Origin: Sipunculus nudus
Lineage: Eukaryota > Annelida > Sipuncula > Golfingiida > Sipunculidae
Direction: 5' to 3'
Assembly: GCA_026874595.1 (NCBI GenBank)
Contig: CM049310.1
Span: 28,259,058 to 28,323,057, forward strand
Length of the DNA: 64,000 bases
Shown here: piece by piece, positions 22,837 through 38,485 of the stretch
How positions within the stretch are numbered: the first letter of the stretch is position 1
How the letters are laid out: each line of letters starts with the position of its first letter
Program-made: the position numbers and the translations under genes
Notes under the pieces: model-generated
Database searches by the model: none
Seen by the model: the letters and a program-made list of their open reading frames with translations, nothing else
Told to the model about the DNA's origin: nothing

Positions 22837-25800
22837 CTGTAACACAAAAACGTCGCGTGTTTCAGTGATACATGTATGCTTAATATGGCAATGGAATATA
22901 TTTGAAATATGTTTGAATAAAAAAATGTTATATGATTTTTAAAAGTAACATTTAAATTTTTCTACTAACTATTTCCATGAGAAAAGAAAGTAAAACAGCT
23001 TAAAAATAATAACATTATAGTGCCAGAGCAGTTTAACATCCAACATCCGACTCGTGACATCCAGGTTTCAGTGTATACAAAGAGTGATAGCATGTTAATG
23101 CTTTGGAAAAGGTTGTGGGGAATGAATCAGTCAGGGAGGCAAATACAAAACAAAAAGTACCCTAAGGACAGTCTAAAGGCACTAATCTATCTGCTGAAAG
23201 TTTAGTGGAAATTGGATCAGTAGCTTAGAGAAGAGGCCCCAATAAAGCGATTTTACAGCTGCAGTTCTCATCATGAATTATGGTCAGATTATTAACATGT
23301 AAAAAAAACCATAATATTAAAATGTAATTTTTAGGAAAAAAAAGAGGAAAGTTTAGGAAAGTTATTAAAATCTGGCAGATGGCTACACACCACAACTTAG
23401 CTCATGCTGCCTTAATACTGATATTGCCCCCTCTCTTGCTATCTCATGGAATGCAACCGCTGCTAAAATGCAGCAGTTTTGGCAAACAAGAGATGAGCCA
23501 GTATCCCTAGGTTCAGCCAGTTAGAATACCAGTCCTGTTTTACCTTATATGGAGTTGGATTCAGCGCCCTCTTGTGGTCAGTTCTCAGCCTGCTGAGTGA
23601 CTGCTGTGCTCTGTCTCGGATATCCTTCAGCGTCCTGATTTCCTGATGTCTCTGTGAATTAAATTATATTAATGAAGTACTGATTTGTTACACCAATAAC
23701 AGCAAACATAATAACCTCCTTTGTGTCCTTCAGTGTGTATGAATTCATATATATTTTATTAGTTTTTGAAAATTTACAACAAAGTGGACAGGAAAACTTA
23801 CTACAGGGGTGATTGGGCCACCATACAAAAGAAATGAAAATTAAGATAATAAAGTTAATTTTTACGCAAACTTTGTCCTTTTTAATGTGTGAAACAACAT
23901 CCTAGACATTTCTATCAAGAAAATGTAAGCCATAGTTAATTTAGTTCTGATTATTAAAGAAATTACAATTTTATGCAGACTAACTTTTTTTATTTTTTGT
24001 CTTACAGTACAGTCACATATGACCTACATGAATAAATAAGTTATTAACACATAATCATATTCATTCTCATGTGTGCTGTGTACTGCCAGTTAATTAAATA
24101 CCATGCAGTCTTTTGATTTGTCATCATAAAGACCATTAGGTGTTACAGGTCTATGTCCCGCATCTACACTTGAATCAAGATAGTTTAAAAAACATTTAGG
24201 TTTTTAGTCACTTTCACCATGCATTATGCATTTGTTGAGCAGTTCATGAACTTATGACTGACCTTTCCATTTTCCCAGAAGCATTTGTACAGTGACTCCA
24301 CCTTCCTTGGGCTGACATAAGCTCGTTTTGATTCCTGGAAAAAAAGATAGGTTGAGAAACCTTAAAATCCATTTCTTTCAGCTTAACAGCATCAGAATTT
24401 ATTATTGTACTTATTATTGTAGAGCCACAACTTTTCCTTTCATGTTGATATTACTCTTGACACATAAATTTCTCATTTACCAATAAAACACTTATCTTTA
24501 AATGATTTTTTTTACCTCAAATGTTATTTTTTATTCCAATTGCAATGTGGTGACACTCTTGCCAAATACAAGTAAACAGGGCTCAACATTAACTTTTGAA
24601 AGTACTAGCCAAGTCAGGCAAGTAACATTTAGCTTTTACTTGCCCTACATGAATTTTTACTTGCCCTACAAATATTATTGACTGTATTCAAGAACAAAAA
24701 AATCCTTTTTCCTGCCTTGGGTAAAAGTTTATATTGGACCCACTTGCCCAGTCCAGCAAGCAGGAGGAGATTTCTAGTTGCCCTTCCACTATTTTCTGGA
24801 ACTTTTACTTGCCCCGGGCAAGCAGTTAACCGTTAATGGCGAACCCTGGTAAATAAGCCAAACACTTTTCACTAAGGTGAGGGTGACAAATGTATCTCTG
24901 CACAGCAGAGACCCCTGGTGGAGAACTGTGTTTTTACAGACCTGAAATGGGTGACGGACAAGAACTCGCTGTCCCTGTTGTGGTGGTTCTTCATTTGGTC
25001 TCATCAGAAGGTCAACAAGTGCATTCCCTGTAACACAATATAATAATGTATGATTATAGATAGCTATAATTTCTCAACAATGTCTGTACTCCAAATTTAC
25101 CACTTTCCATACAATACATTTGATGCTTCCACATACCTGTTTTTAATGTACAGAAATAATGCCAATATATAACAGTAATATTAACATGAAGCATCTTTGT
25201 AGCAGTGAGTTACTATAAATGTATTCAGCTGAAAGGCCACATATTGTGAAGAAATTAACAAACAACTAATTTAACATCATATATTTTAAAGCTTCAGTGT
25301 TATTTGAGAATTATAATATGGGAGTTATGTTATTTGATTTCAGACTGGTTTACTAAAAGCTCATTCACTAGATGAAATAAATGTGTCTGGAAATTATCTA
25401 AGAATCTGTTTTGATCAAATATCCACAAATGTCATCCTCCATTTACTTAACTTTAATTAGACAAAAACATGCTATCACTTGCCAATCTATCTCATGTTGC
25501 TTTGACAAATTACATACAATTACTTATACATTCAGAATATGTGTAATACATGTAAATTTCATATTACACTAAAACTGTCAAACGCTGTCAAACACTGGAA
25601 CAATTAAGCTATAAAAACTGATTTTTTTTTCAGCTTTTATCAGTTAAAAAAGGTGGTAACAATAAAGAAGGGCATAACAGAAAAAGGAAAAGGAAACCAG
25701 GTTCAACTGAACCTTTAAACCTGTGGTCACAGAATATACCACAAGGGCATCCCCGGTTTCAGATATCCAGTTTATCTGCCCATGTAGAACTGAAGTTAAA

Positions 25801-28800
25801 TTATGTGACTTTCTGTTTATCTTTGTTATGATGTTGTCACTCTCATTATCCCATGCACACTTATTCATGACAAAAAGCAATGATAAAAATTGAGGGTGCC
25901 TTGATACTCAGATGTTAATGCAGTGTAAATGTTCTTGTACCTGTAGTTCTGACCGAATCAGTGATCATGCTGGTATATACTGACCATCATAATACATCAT
26001 GCATATTAACTGTGCTGACAAACCATCCGAGTGGACAACAGAGGAGCATTACATGGATAATGAAAAAATATATGATTTCATTAAATAATATGGACAGACA
26101 CACCCAAACAATAAAAATTACTGGTTTGAAGCATTCCAGATTTAAGTCTAGTCTAAGAAATAATTGTTTACAGTGATTATGAATTTAAACCTATAATAAA
26201 ATACTCAAGATTACAACCAAAGCCTGGCGCACAAGACCAATCAGATGATAAGGATGTTCCTGCCTCATGAGAGAAAGGTGAAATCAAAGAAAATAAAGGA
26301 ATTAAAGGAACACGTTAATTGTAATCCTTTGTAAAAAGAGTCTGAGTGCTAGATTTTAATATGAATGCTGGCTTCAGTACAAGTATATTGACAATAATGG
26401 AGTATAAATATCAGTCCTATGGCACAACATATCATAATCCCTGATATAAGGATTAGTCCTATGAATACAGTGTGATGTTTAGGGATGTCTCTAGGGAAAG
26501 GAACTACTCCATATCCAAGGGGAAACTTGGTCAAGAAGAATTTTCAAACTGAGATACAGGCTGAGGCCCAAGAAAATCTCTGCAGTAACTTAGGAATTGT
26601 TTCCAAAAGCCACTCTTGAATTTCTTGATCAAGGAACAAAAATTGCATGCTTTTGTTTATATGATAAATTCAGTTGTCTGCATGGGAATTCTCTCATATA
26701 CACATATTTACAAAACACTGACACTTTGCAACTCTGTTAAGTGTAAAAGACACTAGGTGTTTGTTTTAAAAATACCTTTATGAGTTATAACATGCAGTGA
26801 TGATTCTTGTGAATTCCAACCAATTCACGGAGTCAAGCATACACTTTCACACAATGTGATAATTTTAATATGACATTCATTTACACTTTAATTAGTGGTG
26901 ATCATCATAAAAAAAAAACAATTTTAAACAATAATTTTCCTATTTACAGAAAATCATAATAAAAAAAAATATTTATGCTTTAGAATTGAGCATAATCTAT
27001 GGTTCAGTTTAAAAAAAATGTCACTCTTACAAAGCACTAAACGAGCAATTGCATATCTTCTCCCAGGTAATTTAGTTTAGATAATCATTTAAAGCAAGCA
27101 GGCCTAGATTCACAGATGTGAAGTACTTTATAAAATAAAATACATCTCTGTTATATACAAAAATTCAGGCTTATTCACAGCATAATAGTTATCACTATTA
27201 ACTTAATGCAGAGGGTAAGATACAAATAAGAACAATGCTGATGTATTTTCTCTAACACTCTCAGTGATGATACATTGCTATCTTCTGATGTTGTGCCTCT
27301 TAAAACCAATCTATTTTATTCAAGATCATATTCATGAATGAAGAGATTTCATATTCATGATAATCTGGGTAGGATATATCTCTAGTTCTCTAGTTGTGGG
27401 TTCTGTTTGGCTGCTTTTACTTTAAAGTTCAGGTCATATCTTTCATCATCAGAGTTATTGATACTTAGGCTGAAGGAGTTATCAAGCAACTGATAATATT
27501 CTTTTGAAATTATTTGATTGTATTCCACTACACATTTTTTTAAACTAAGTAAATTCTTTTTACCTTCATTCCTCCTGATTGTGCATGTTCATGTACAGAA
27601 CACAACAGCATTACAGGAATACAAATTTGGTAGTTTTAATAGGAAAAGTACGATCAAAGTTCATTGAAAATATGGTGGCTAAAAAGAGGCCCAGTGGCTC
27701 TTTGTTACAAATGTTGATTGATAATCTATCAGAATACAACTGACATAATATTTTTACACAAAAAGGTAAGATTTCAGCAAAACAGAGCTAACATCCATCA
27801 TATGATCTTATTGATTACAATATCTAAGCTTTTAATAGAAGCTACAATAGATTAGGATAGCAATGTATATCACTTACAAAACTCAATTGTATTAAGCTTT
27901 AAATCATGAAGTTTGTAATTCACATTTCACATGATTCCTTCGGGGATGGTTAATAATGATATCCATGCTTCAATAATTGACTGTCTTCACATGTTCATCA
28001 CAAACTCAACAAAACAAGCAAGAGAGCATTAACTTGTCAGCTCCTGGTAATCAACCACGCATCAAAATTTTGGATAGGAAGCCCAGGGCATCTGAAGTCA
28101 GTGTAACAAATGGCAGAGATTGAGCTCACAGCACTACAGTAAGGGTACTTGGACTTGTGTACGGATAACTGAACATGGGACTGCACCTTTTACAGATGGT
28201 TGCCAGTCATGGGAGGTTATAAATATGATCACTTATTTTATGGTAAACAGTACCCCAATTGATAACAAGTGCCACCTGGTGTTAAACAAATAAAATATTA
28301 CAAAGGCCTGTGGTCCGTATTGAAGTCAGACCTGTATCAAAGATAATTATATTAAAAATACTGAATGTCATTAATATACAGCAAAGAATGTAAAAAGGAC
28401 TGAAACACAAATCCTCATGTTAGCAAAGAAACATTTAATATAAGAATTGTTTCAGGCATAGACAAAATTTAACTTGGAACAACAAAGGAGCTCCTATAAT
28501 ATGTTAAGGATGCAAGCAAAACCAACGAGGGCTTTCTGGATGTAGACCAGGGCTACCTATCCATGATTAGTGTGAGGTGGCAAGACACCAGCTAAATGCA
28601 AACATATTAATTATAATCAGCCATCACCTATATTCCCTTTGCCTGCAAAAGCAACAATAGGTCAAGTTAACAGGCCTGAATTCAAACACTACATATCTCA
28701 CATCATTTACATCAAGCCAACACAAAAGCCATGGACAAGATAGGCATGCAGCAGTTTTTTTTTCTTCAGTAATATAATAAATTGTCACTTGACTCTTTTA

Positions 28801-31800
28801 AGTTAGAGAAGTAAAACTCCTACTGGCATGGGGATTGATGAATGAACATTAAAGAATTTTACACTGAGATATGAAAATTTAAATCTGCTGAAAATAAGAA
28901 ATGGTTGGACGACATAAATTTTACAAATCAAACAATGATAAAGTAGATTAGTGAAGACAGACAGACGGAGATAGGTTGGTGAGGAGATACAAATATTATC
29001 TTTATTTGAAGCATCAGGAGTGACATAAAAAAAACAAGAAATAGTGAGATCCAAGGATGTAGTGTAATTTGCATTTTGTTTGTATATATGTACTGTTGTC
29101 AATGATGATTTACTGTAATAAAGTTAAAGCAAAAAATTTTCATGGGTAAATATAATAACTAGTCAAAATGTACTTCAAAATTGTAATTTTTAACAATGAG
29201 CCTAAGTTTTACTGATGTGTTATCTTCTGTGTTATTTCTATACACCTGTAACTTGTAACCTGTTGTGTAGTGATTTGCCAAACTGAGTTAAACAATTTCA
29301 GTCATTCAATCTCTGACAACACAGCAAAATATTTACTAATGCAACATAATGCACATAAAACTGCAAAACCTAACAGGCAACACCCTCAACAATCAAATTT
29401 TAACTTTGAGTCTTCTGTCTGTTAATTATTATTTAATAAAGAGTATAAATAAATTATAATTGAAAATAAAAAAATTAAAATCTAGTTTTTATTATTTTAT
29501 TTATACTACTTAATAAAAATATGAATTGGCAGCATTTAACCTCATGGTTTATTTGTGTGTATGCATTTTGGGGCAAAAGTAAAACGAGAATCATGCAGTA
29601 TATGATGACCATGCAGAGGCAGCAGAAAAATGAAATCCAGTCACAATAGCAAAAGAATTCAGCCAGAGTAAAATTGTTTGAAGATAGGGAAAAGAGAGAC
29701 ATCTTGGAAGTTGGAAGTTTGTTATCTGATGGGTATCTGTTGAATGCCAGTTCAAAAGAGAGAAAGGGTATATCAAAGTGATATTGTCTCTAAATGGGAT
29801 GGCATTTGGCATAAAATACACTTAACAAGAACTGGATGGTTTTAATTAAAGACACTGACAAATGTTTTCTAATGTGGATAAATCGAATACACAGTGAAGC
29901 AGATCTAGAGGCCAGTTTACTTTTTGTAAAATAAATAAAGACATGACACTTGTTCGGGGAGAACTGATATTTTCAGACAGGCTGATCAAGTAGCTATATT
30001 GTTAACAGGAGTGATTATATCAAGGTATGAAAATATCATGAGAATACGAAAATGAATATACATGGAAGCAGACTTATCAATGTACAGTCACAATGCTCAA
30101 CTATGTCAGGAATGAAGATGCTGTAAAATTAATATTCTCCATTATGACAGGCATTCTAATGGGTACTATCTTCTATTACAACATCCATTTAGTACATATA
30201 TATACAACATACCATCATGGCCGTACAGACGGTAAACCTCCTTTAAGCCTGGCATACCCACTTTTTCAACATCCTCACTCAGTTTCATCTTTGGCTGGTG
30301 GTTCACTTCCACTAACTGTAAATAAAACAATAAATGACATTAGAAAATAACAGAGCTCTTCAGTTTATCTGAATCTTACTGGTCTTTTCTAATCTCATTG
30401 TTCTGAAACTATACTCATTTAAAGTGCCCAATTCTACCGGTTTATGAATATATTTCTTAATGCACTAAGGCTTACTTTTTCCCAGTGGCATTACAGAAAT
30501 TACTATGACTGACAAACAAAGGACAGTCAACTGAAAACATATCTACAATTAAATTCATATGTTGAATTTAAACTGAAATATGAGAAAACAGCCCTGAGAC
30601 TCTTTGCCCTGATGACCTGAAACAAAGTCTATACCTATAAAATGCCATTATATCACAATGAAATTGCCTTACTGTATTGGCATATACATGATCTGTGTAT
30701 ATGAGAAAGATCACCTGCATCATATGGTTAAACAAGATCCTTTTCTTCATGGGGGCGGCAGGGGGCAAGGTGCACGGGTGTGCTACTGTTCCATGGCATT
30801 AATTCATAAAGTATATATCTCTCGTTACTACCATAAACCGTCATGCTAATTCCAAGTTATAGAGGCTGAATTTTTGTTGCACGTGAAAAAACAATTAGAA
30901 AGAAAAATTGTAAAAGAAAAATGAACTCAATTCCAAACTAAATGGATTTTATTAAAACATAATACAGTGATTCATAAAATATGTAAAAGTGTTCAAACCT
31001 GACCTTGTACACACATCCCAAAGCTGGCTGCTTCTGGCAGGTCACCAGGTGTGTTCCAATCCCAAAACAGTCAATGGAATGTTTCTATAATCAACAAAAG
31101 TAAAGTTATGAACAAAAGATACATTTATCTTAATACTGTGTTTCATGAATTCAGTCTGTGGCACTACAGGGCTAGCATGAGCAAAAGGAACATAGTGAAC
31201 ATAGCATGAAAAGAAGACAGAATATAATGAAACAGTTCAGAGTGACTTTAATAAAAAGAAAAATTTTGGATATAGAAAACGAAGATGGTTGAAGATATAT
31301 GAGTTATAATAGTCTTGTCAACAGAAATAAAATATGTTATTCATGCATATACCACTAAAGTGAACCAGCTTTTTGCACAAGAAATCTATATATGTGAAGC
31401 CAACAAGTCATGAACTGTTAAGTGGCATACACTTGGCAGTTCACCTCTAAATAAGATTGTTCGTGCAGTCTGCACTGCGAAGCTTGGCAGGAACAAATGA
31501 GTTGATGTACAAGGGAAATACAAGATCAAGAATTACTTTTCCTTACACCTGATAATGTAGCATTAAATGACTCTCTACAAACAAGGTATCTACATCTTGA
31601 GGTAACCAATTTTCCCCCAAGGTATCGGCAAGTATTATTTGAGATGAATTTCTGAGTCTCAGGTGAGAAAAGTATGAATAAAAAAAAGATTATAGTTGGT
31701 AAAAGACAGCAAATGTGCTATGCACAGTATCAGTTCTAAGCATTTAGCCAGACACACTTTTTTTTGCAATTTCCTGTATTTATTTATGAAATCAGGTATA

Positions 31801-34800
31801 TTCAAGGGTACAAAAGATACCATGAATTTCATGAAGGGAGGAATCCTTGAATAACATCTCTTTTATTTGTTGTGATATAACCTCACTGTTCGTTGCCTTG
31901 TCATTGCAGGCATTACCAATTCCTATATCTGTGATGTCATTTGTTGTGGTGAAATTCTGAGATCATGAACTGGGATATCTAACCTGACCTGTCTTTTGAG
32001 TTATGGGTCTAGTTAAAATAGACGGCCTGAACCAGAGATTCCAGTAGTAGTAATTGTCAATTTTAACAGGAGTTTTATGACAATCAGCACCAATACAGAT
32101 GAACCAAATAACCTGCTGTAGGTACTCTATCAGAGGAAATAATATACCATAAACATTTTATCTATTTTTAACTACCAGGAATTAAGAACTGATACCCAAG
32201 GTTAACCAACTTCTCAATAAGATGAAGGAACTTAATACATTGTGATATCAGGATGACCAGATATATCAGAAAAATAAGGATATAAAAATTTAGGCAAGAC
32301 CCAGAAAAACAATTACAGGATCATTGTAAATATTTCTGGAAACTTTGCCTAGTTAAGTTTTTAGCATTACAACTGCATGACATGCTGTACACTGGTCTCA
32401 CAGTATCAGTTATAACATTATCTCTCATTTTATTTGATTTATAAGTATATAAAATATCAGGTATTAAACCTGACAGCTTTATATGTATTTGGATCTCCTG
32501 TTAAATGGATAACCACATAGTTAAATGAATATCAACTTGGTGAAAAGTACATATACTAAACTTCCTGGAAATAAGCTTGACAACAAGAAATAGCAACTTA
32601 CAACACGACCATTGAGCTGTTCATAAAAACTTGATGTCATGTTTATAGGTAACCTACAAGGATGCTACCACAGATAAAATAACATAAATAAGAACCAACA
32701 TATATACATTTTCTATATGAACAACATGAAATCAGTAATAATAGTAATGATAAGTTTGGAAATTTACCATGGTAAAATTTAAATCTTGTACCTTGAATGA
32801 AAACATACTCAAAAGGGTGTAATAATAAATGACAGATATTATGGTAATATTAGAACAAATATACACTTAATATTATAGAAAGGAACTAAACATAAATAAA
32901 TTACAGTTAAAGTAGAAGCTAAGCACTCTGTTATAAATTTAACATCTGGTGATAATAATATACTGTGTACATGTAACATTAATACTAGTATATAAATGGC
33001 AATTCGGGAATGATATTGATATGTAATTTCTAAATATGCATTTCTTTGGTCATTTATTACTTAATATTCTGTATTTACTCTGAAAACAAAGATTAATGGG
33101 TTTGTTTATCAGGCATATATATGATTAAGTTGATAACAATATAGATATTAAGGATGCAAAATATTTATGTAGATTTATATGTGAGTGATGGTTTGGAAAT
33201 AAACTAAGTTTCATTTACTTCTGCCTAGCATAATGGATACAATATTAACAATGAATTTTGGTGTAATTTTCATATAATAAATAGTCTTCTTATTATCATG
33301 CATATAATCACCAGTGCATTATGGATATTATTTTATTCACTGTATAGATCACGACTGGTCCACATACACCAAGCAACTGTGGTTAAAATGATATTTAATT
33401 ATGTAAAATATAAGAGTTAGTGAAGATAGATTGCAGGAGTCATGTAATATGCATGCATACAGTAGCAATATATTACATAAAATTGGTAAAATTTGATCCA
33501 AACTGGTCCTCTTTGTATGGGGTTAAATCTTTAGCATATAAAGGAGTATAGGATATCTATAGCTTGACTGTGTACATAACCAAGTTCATGAACAGGAAAT
33601 GATAAACCTGAAGAAGGGATGGGCCCTCTTGCACCAATTATAAAGTAGTTAAAAGGGAATTCTGTTGCAGCCATGTCTTGCTCTGTTCAACAAGGAACCC
33701 ATGGGTCACTGTGCTCAGCTGAAGTTGACCTTGAAGGTAAAAATATAAAATGTTATCAAATGGAGATAAAAGTCGGAGAAGAAGAGGTAATATAGGAAAT
33801 TGTTGGTTGATATGATTGAAGAAATTGTTGCAAATAATACTTTGTGATCTGATCATGTGTTTCCTAAAATTGAAACTTAAGTATGTAAGCAGTATGTGAA
33901 AATAAGATCTTTACACTTATTATGATCATTGGTTGGCTTTTTGATAAGCTGTTGACAGTTCAGGAGTTTACACATTTGTCCATTAAATTCTATATTTTTT
34001 ATTAAACCAATTATTTTTTTTTTAATTTATTAAATTAATACAGTTGCCACAACTTTCCCACTCCACAGGTGGAAGGACTTGATGGTGGGTGCGGGGCTGT
34101 CTGTGTGTTTGTGTGTGGAGGGGGGGGGGGGAGGGATTCATGATGGGAGTTACAGATTTAAAAGATTAAATCCTTATTTGTACCTGCTATGAAAGTTAAA
34201 TCAAATGTACTTACAGGAAAGAAAAAAGTGCCATGGTCACAGTTGGGCAAAATTTAAGGTACTGATTTTATTCTAATAACTTATAAATTTTACAAAATTC
34301 AGATCTAATTTTGGGTATAAAATTGAATCTTGATTAAATAGTTATTCCTGAAAAAAAGTCTCTAGCTTCAACAATTTTCATGTTAAATGAGTAAATATCT
34401 TTCCTGATTTTTTACAGAGTGCATTATGTTTTGGCCCATAACCTTCACAAATCACTTAATACTGACCTAATTTCTGACCCAGTTTTTGGTTTGGTAGGGG
34501 ATTTTGGGGACACCTAACAATATGCCAAATTTTGGATATGTAAGTCTTATGGTTTCAAAATGTGCCAGTCTAACAGATGGACAGACGACAGACAATGGAC
34601 CATGACTATAGCTCAGATGACTTATAGCAAGCTGAGCTTATTTACCATTTGTGTTCTGTATATACATGTATTGAATTATAAAAAAGCTTACACAGCAGTT
34701 TTTATTTGTTCTTTTGATGAACTTTAATACAATGTAGACAGGCAGGCATAAAAACGATATAAAACAATAAACTATGACCTAAGAGTCATTAAGACAGATC

Positions 34801-37800
34801 CTTTGATTGCTGATCTTATCATTTTAATCCTAATTTTAATTTGTTTGAACTGATTATATGAAAGCCTTTAAATTTTTTAGCTTATATCAGTCACTAAGTT
34901 TTAATCTGTTCATTTCTGAAAATGTAGTCTGTTAAATCTGAACAGCTGCAATGCTAATTCCTGTGAACCATTGACCTCTGATATTTAACTCTTAACGAAA
35001 GCATCACTGCTAAAAATTTTGAACTAGGGACATGAAGTTCATGATTTTTAATAATAGCCTTTATGGTAATCATTTGCTACCTTTTATCTTGAACCACAAT
35101 CTCTAACTGTGCAAAATTAAAGGGTGTACAGATTAACATATTCCAGTTAATTTGTATCTAGAATAAATGTAGATATCTATCTCAAACAGTCATAACAAGC
35201 TTGCATTTGTGAGGTTTGATTTGAAGTGACTGAATTCTCTTATTAGTCTTTATTATGAACGTAGTATCAGCAATTAAATACAAGTAAAGTCTTTTTCTTC
35301 AAACAGGTGTGTGGCAAAGAAGCTCCACTAAATATGATGTAAATATATATATAAATGTAACCTGGAAGCTATGACTGAAAATGTATGGGTTGGACAAATC
35401 TGTGTATTTAATTTTTGTATGTATTTGTTCACAGTTTAAAGTACTGCTTCCATCAAGAAATATAAACATGGGTTCACATGTAACATATAAGTTATGGATT
35501 GTCTCTTAATGTAATTGCTAATCAGTTCCTGTATTGAGAGATGGGCACAAATTCAAGACTCACAAGTCACATGATGCATGCATAATAAAAGAAGTTATAA
35601 AAAGCCTAAATATACATTATTTAATCAAAATGTTTGATAAGGTAAATGTTTGACCAAATATCAAGCTTTACTCTCTAATTTTCACACTAAGAACTTGCCA
35701 GGCATGGAAAGAGGTTAGCTTAAAGTATACAAATCTTGAAATTAACATTATGGTTTTGATGTCCCATGTATAACTGGTATTTTAACTGTATCAATATTGA
35801 CTAAAACTCATATTTTGAGTGGTAACTTCTGCAAAAGACCTTGCAGTGATCTAATGCTAAGTCTTGTGGAAAATCATACTGAAACCTTGTATACAACTTA
35901 ATCAGAAGTTCACATCCTCCTCAATAAGATGAGTTCCTGTTTGATAACAATTCCTGCAAACTTGGTCAAGTAACCTTATTTTAAAAATATTATCAAAGGA
36001 TGAAGAAAGGGTCCATTGCTATGAAGAGAAATAAACTATTCTTCAAAAAATCACATACACCCTTTGAGCTTAAAGAAAAAATCTTATTGTAATTCCAACA
36101 CGATCTGGCTATGGTTTTATAGATCCTGTTTTAGAAAACTATTTTCAGTATAGTTACAATGTTAGCTGTAAACATGTCATTATTGGTAGGATATATGGCA
36201 ATGTATCTCCACAAGTACATACAGACACTTATAGATCTGTGTTTGTATATACTTGTGGACTGAGTAAGATGTCGCAGCAATAACATGGGAACACCGAAGT
36301 ACTTAACCAAGGTTTTTTTTTTAATAGACTGCGTTTTTGTTCAAACTCTGTGTTTTAAATTAGGCTGGAGTATGTATCTATAAATATCTTTATACAAAGT
36401 TACATGTCCATACCTCTAACAGTTACATGGTTTGTTATTGGACTTAAGAAGACCTGATAGACAGTCAATAGTTCAAGGTTGATCTCTATGGCTCAGTTTA
36501 CTTGATAGTCAGCTGAGCTATGCTGGCAGTTTTTTTGTTGCTGTTTTCTATCCTAATACAACACTTCTCTCTCTAAAAGCAAATTAAATCTATAGAATAT
36601 CTATAACTAAAAATTAATCTTTTTACTGGTGAATATTTAAGTAATCATGTGCAGAAATAAAAATTACCTGCTAATTTGGCTTAATTTTAATAAGTAGTTT
36701 CATAACTGAACATTAGAAAATTAAAGGAATATTTATGACCCATTTTTATAAATTTCTGCAAATGAAGAATCACATGAATTTTCAAAGCATGTGTAACTCA
36801 GTAGAATAAATAATCCTATCAGCAAAACTGAAATAAAATTCCTATAAACTGAAGAAATTATCATCACTTCTAGGGAATAAACAAGTTACATACCCTCACA
36901 TCATACATTTGCTCTAGATTTGGGACCAAAGTCAGAGAAGATTTTACAAGAAAACTCTGGAAGACAACAGGTATATAGAAATAGAGAACTGGAAAATTAT
37001 GAAAGATACATTCCCAAAGTTGTATTAGTTTATATCAATATATTGACAGAAAAGACCTAACAATATATTACACAGAAATGTAAAAGCTATGATTGACTAA
37101 ACTGAAATGATCATGTTTTTTGCTGAAGGTCTGTTGTAAGCAAAAATGAGTTTTGTCTGTGTGAAGGCAACTCAGTTACCAAGCACTGATCACATCTGAC
37201 ATCAATCAATCTGATAGAGATCCTGAGATAGGTCTTGGTCTCAAGGTGGGTCTTGGGACCAATTTTTGCAGATTTCTGCTTTGGTCTCAGCGGTCCTCAT
37301 CTCAGTCTTGCATGGTCTCAAAGCAATTGTGTCTTGACTTCTGGTTTTTATAACTTATGTATAAATGTGTGATTTGCGCTCTATATAACCTTTTCTCGCC
37401 TCTCCACACTGCTTGCTTGCTTGTGTGTTTGTTTGTCTGGTAGAATATAACACCAGCTGCTCACTGAGGCTTCACTGATATTTAGTGGCAAGACTGACAG
37501 GTGTATGGGAACAGTTAACAATTTGGTAAATATATGGCCTTGAGATCTTGGTCTTTAATCCCTTGGTCTTGGTGTGTTTTCAGGTCCGAAGGTCTCAGTC
37601 TCTAATAAAAAACCAATAGTCTTTTGTCTGTGTCTTGGTGAAATCCATCATACATACACTTAAAACAAAACAACAGACCCATGGGTTACATCGATCAGCT
37701 GAATTTTGGAAAAATTTTGCAAATGCAGAATATACTTATTTCTTTTGGTTTTTCATATATATTAGCTTTGATAAGCAAAGAGGAAAAGGCCCAGCTTAAA

Positions 37801-38433
37801 TGAAACCCCGTAAATTAAAAATAAAGGATATGAGCCAAAGTAAAATAATAATAAACATTAATTTATTACTCGAAATAAAATGCTGTAAAAATGTAAATGA
37901 GCATAAAAACAATTTTAATAAACATGTTTAAACAAGCCTATTAGGTATATATCACATTTGCACTGTGTAATAAATGAAATTTGTGGCCTGAAACCATTTA
38001 ATGATGCAATAAGGAAAAAATGGGCATAAGTGTTATATGAAAGAATATATTTCATTAAAAAAATGTGTGAATGTAATTAAGTTTTCAATAGTTAAATATA
38101 TGGCCATTTGAGCTAAATATTATTCCCACAAAAGTTTGCCCAATATTCCTGATTAACTAAGTTTAACAGTGTTATTCATATTAAGGCCCAGCCAACTTTA
38201 AGAGTTATGAATGAAATGCTATAAATTATGTATATGTTATTATATCTTAAAACATGTAAATGAGCACTTACATTAGATCCTAATATTTTATCACATTTGA
38301 ATATTAAGATTCAAATCCTAATTTTTTTTTGTTAAAACAAATTAAAAATTTGTCAAGTTTCAACAAAAAAATGAATTTAACATTGAAATTATAAGATTCA
38401 TCTTGTTTATTGTACAGGTCTGTCAACAGTATG

Positions 38434-38485
<52 letters not shown>

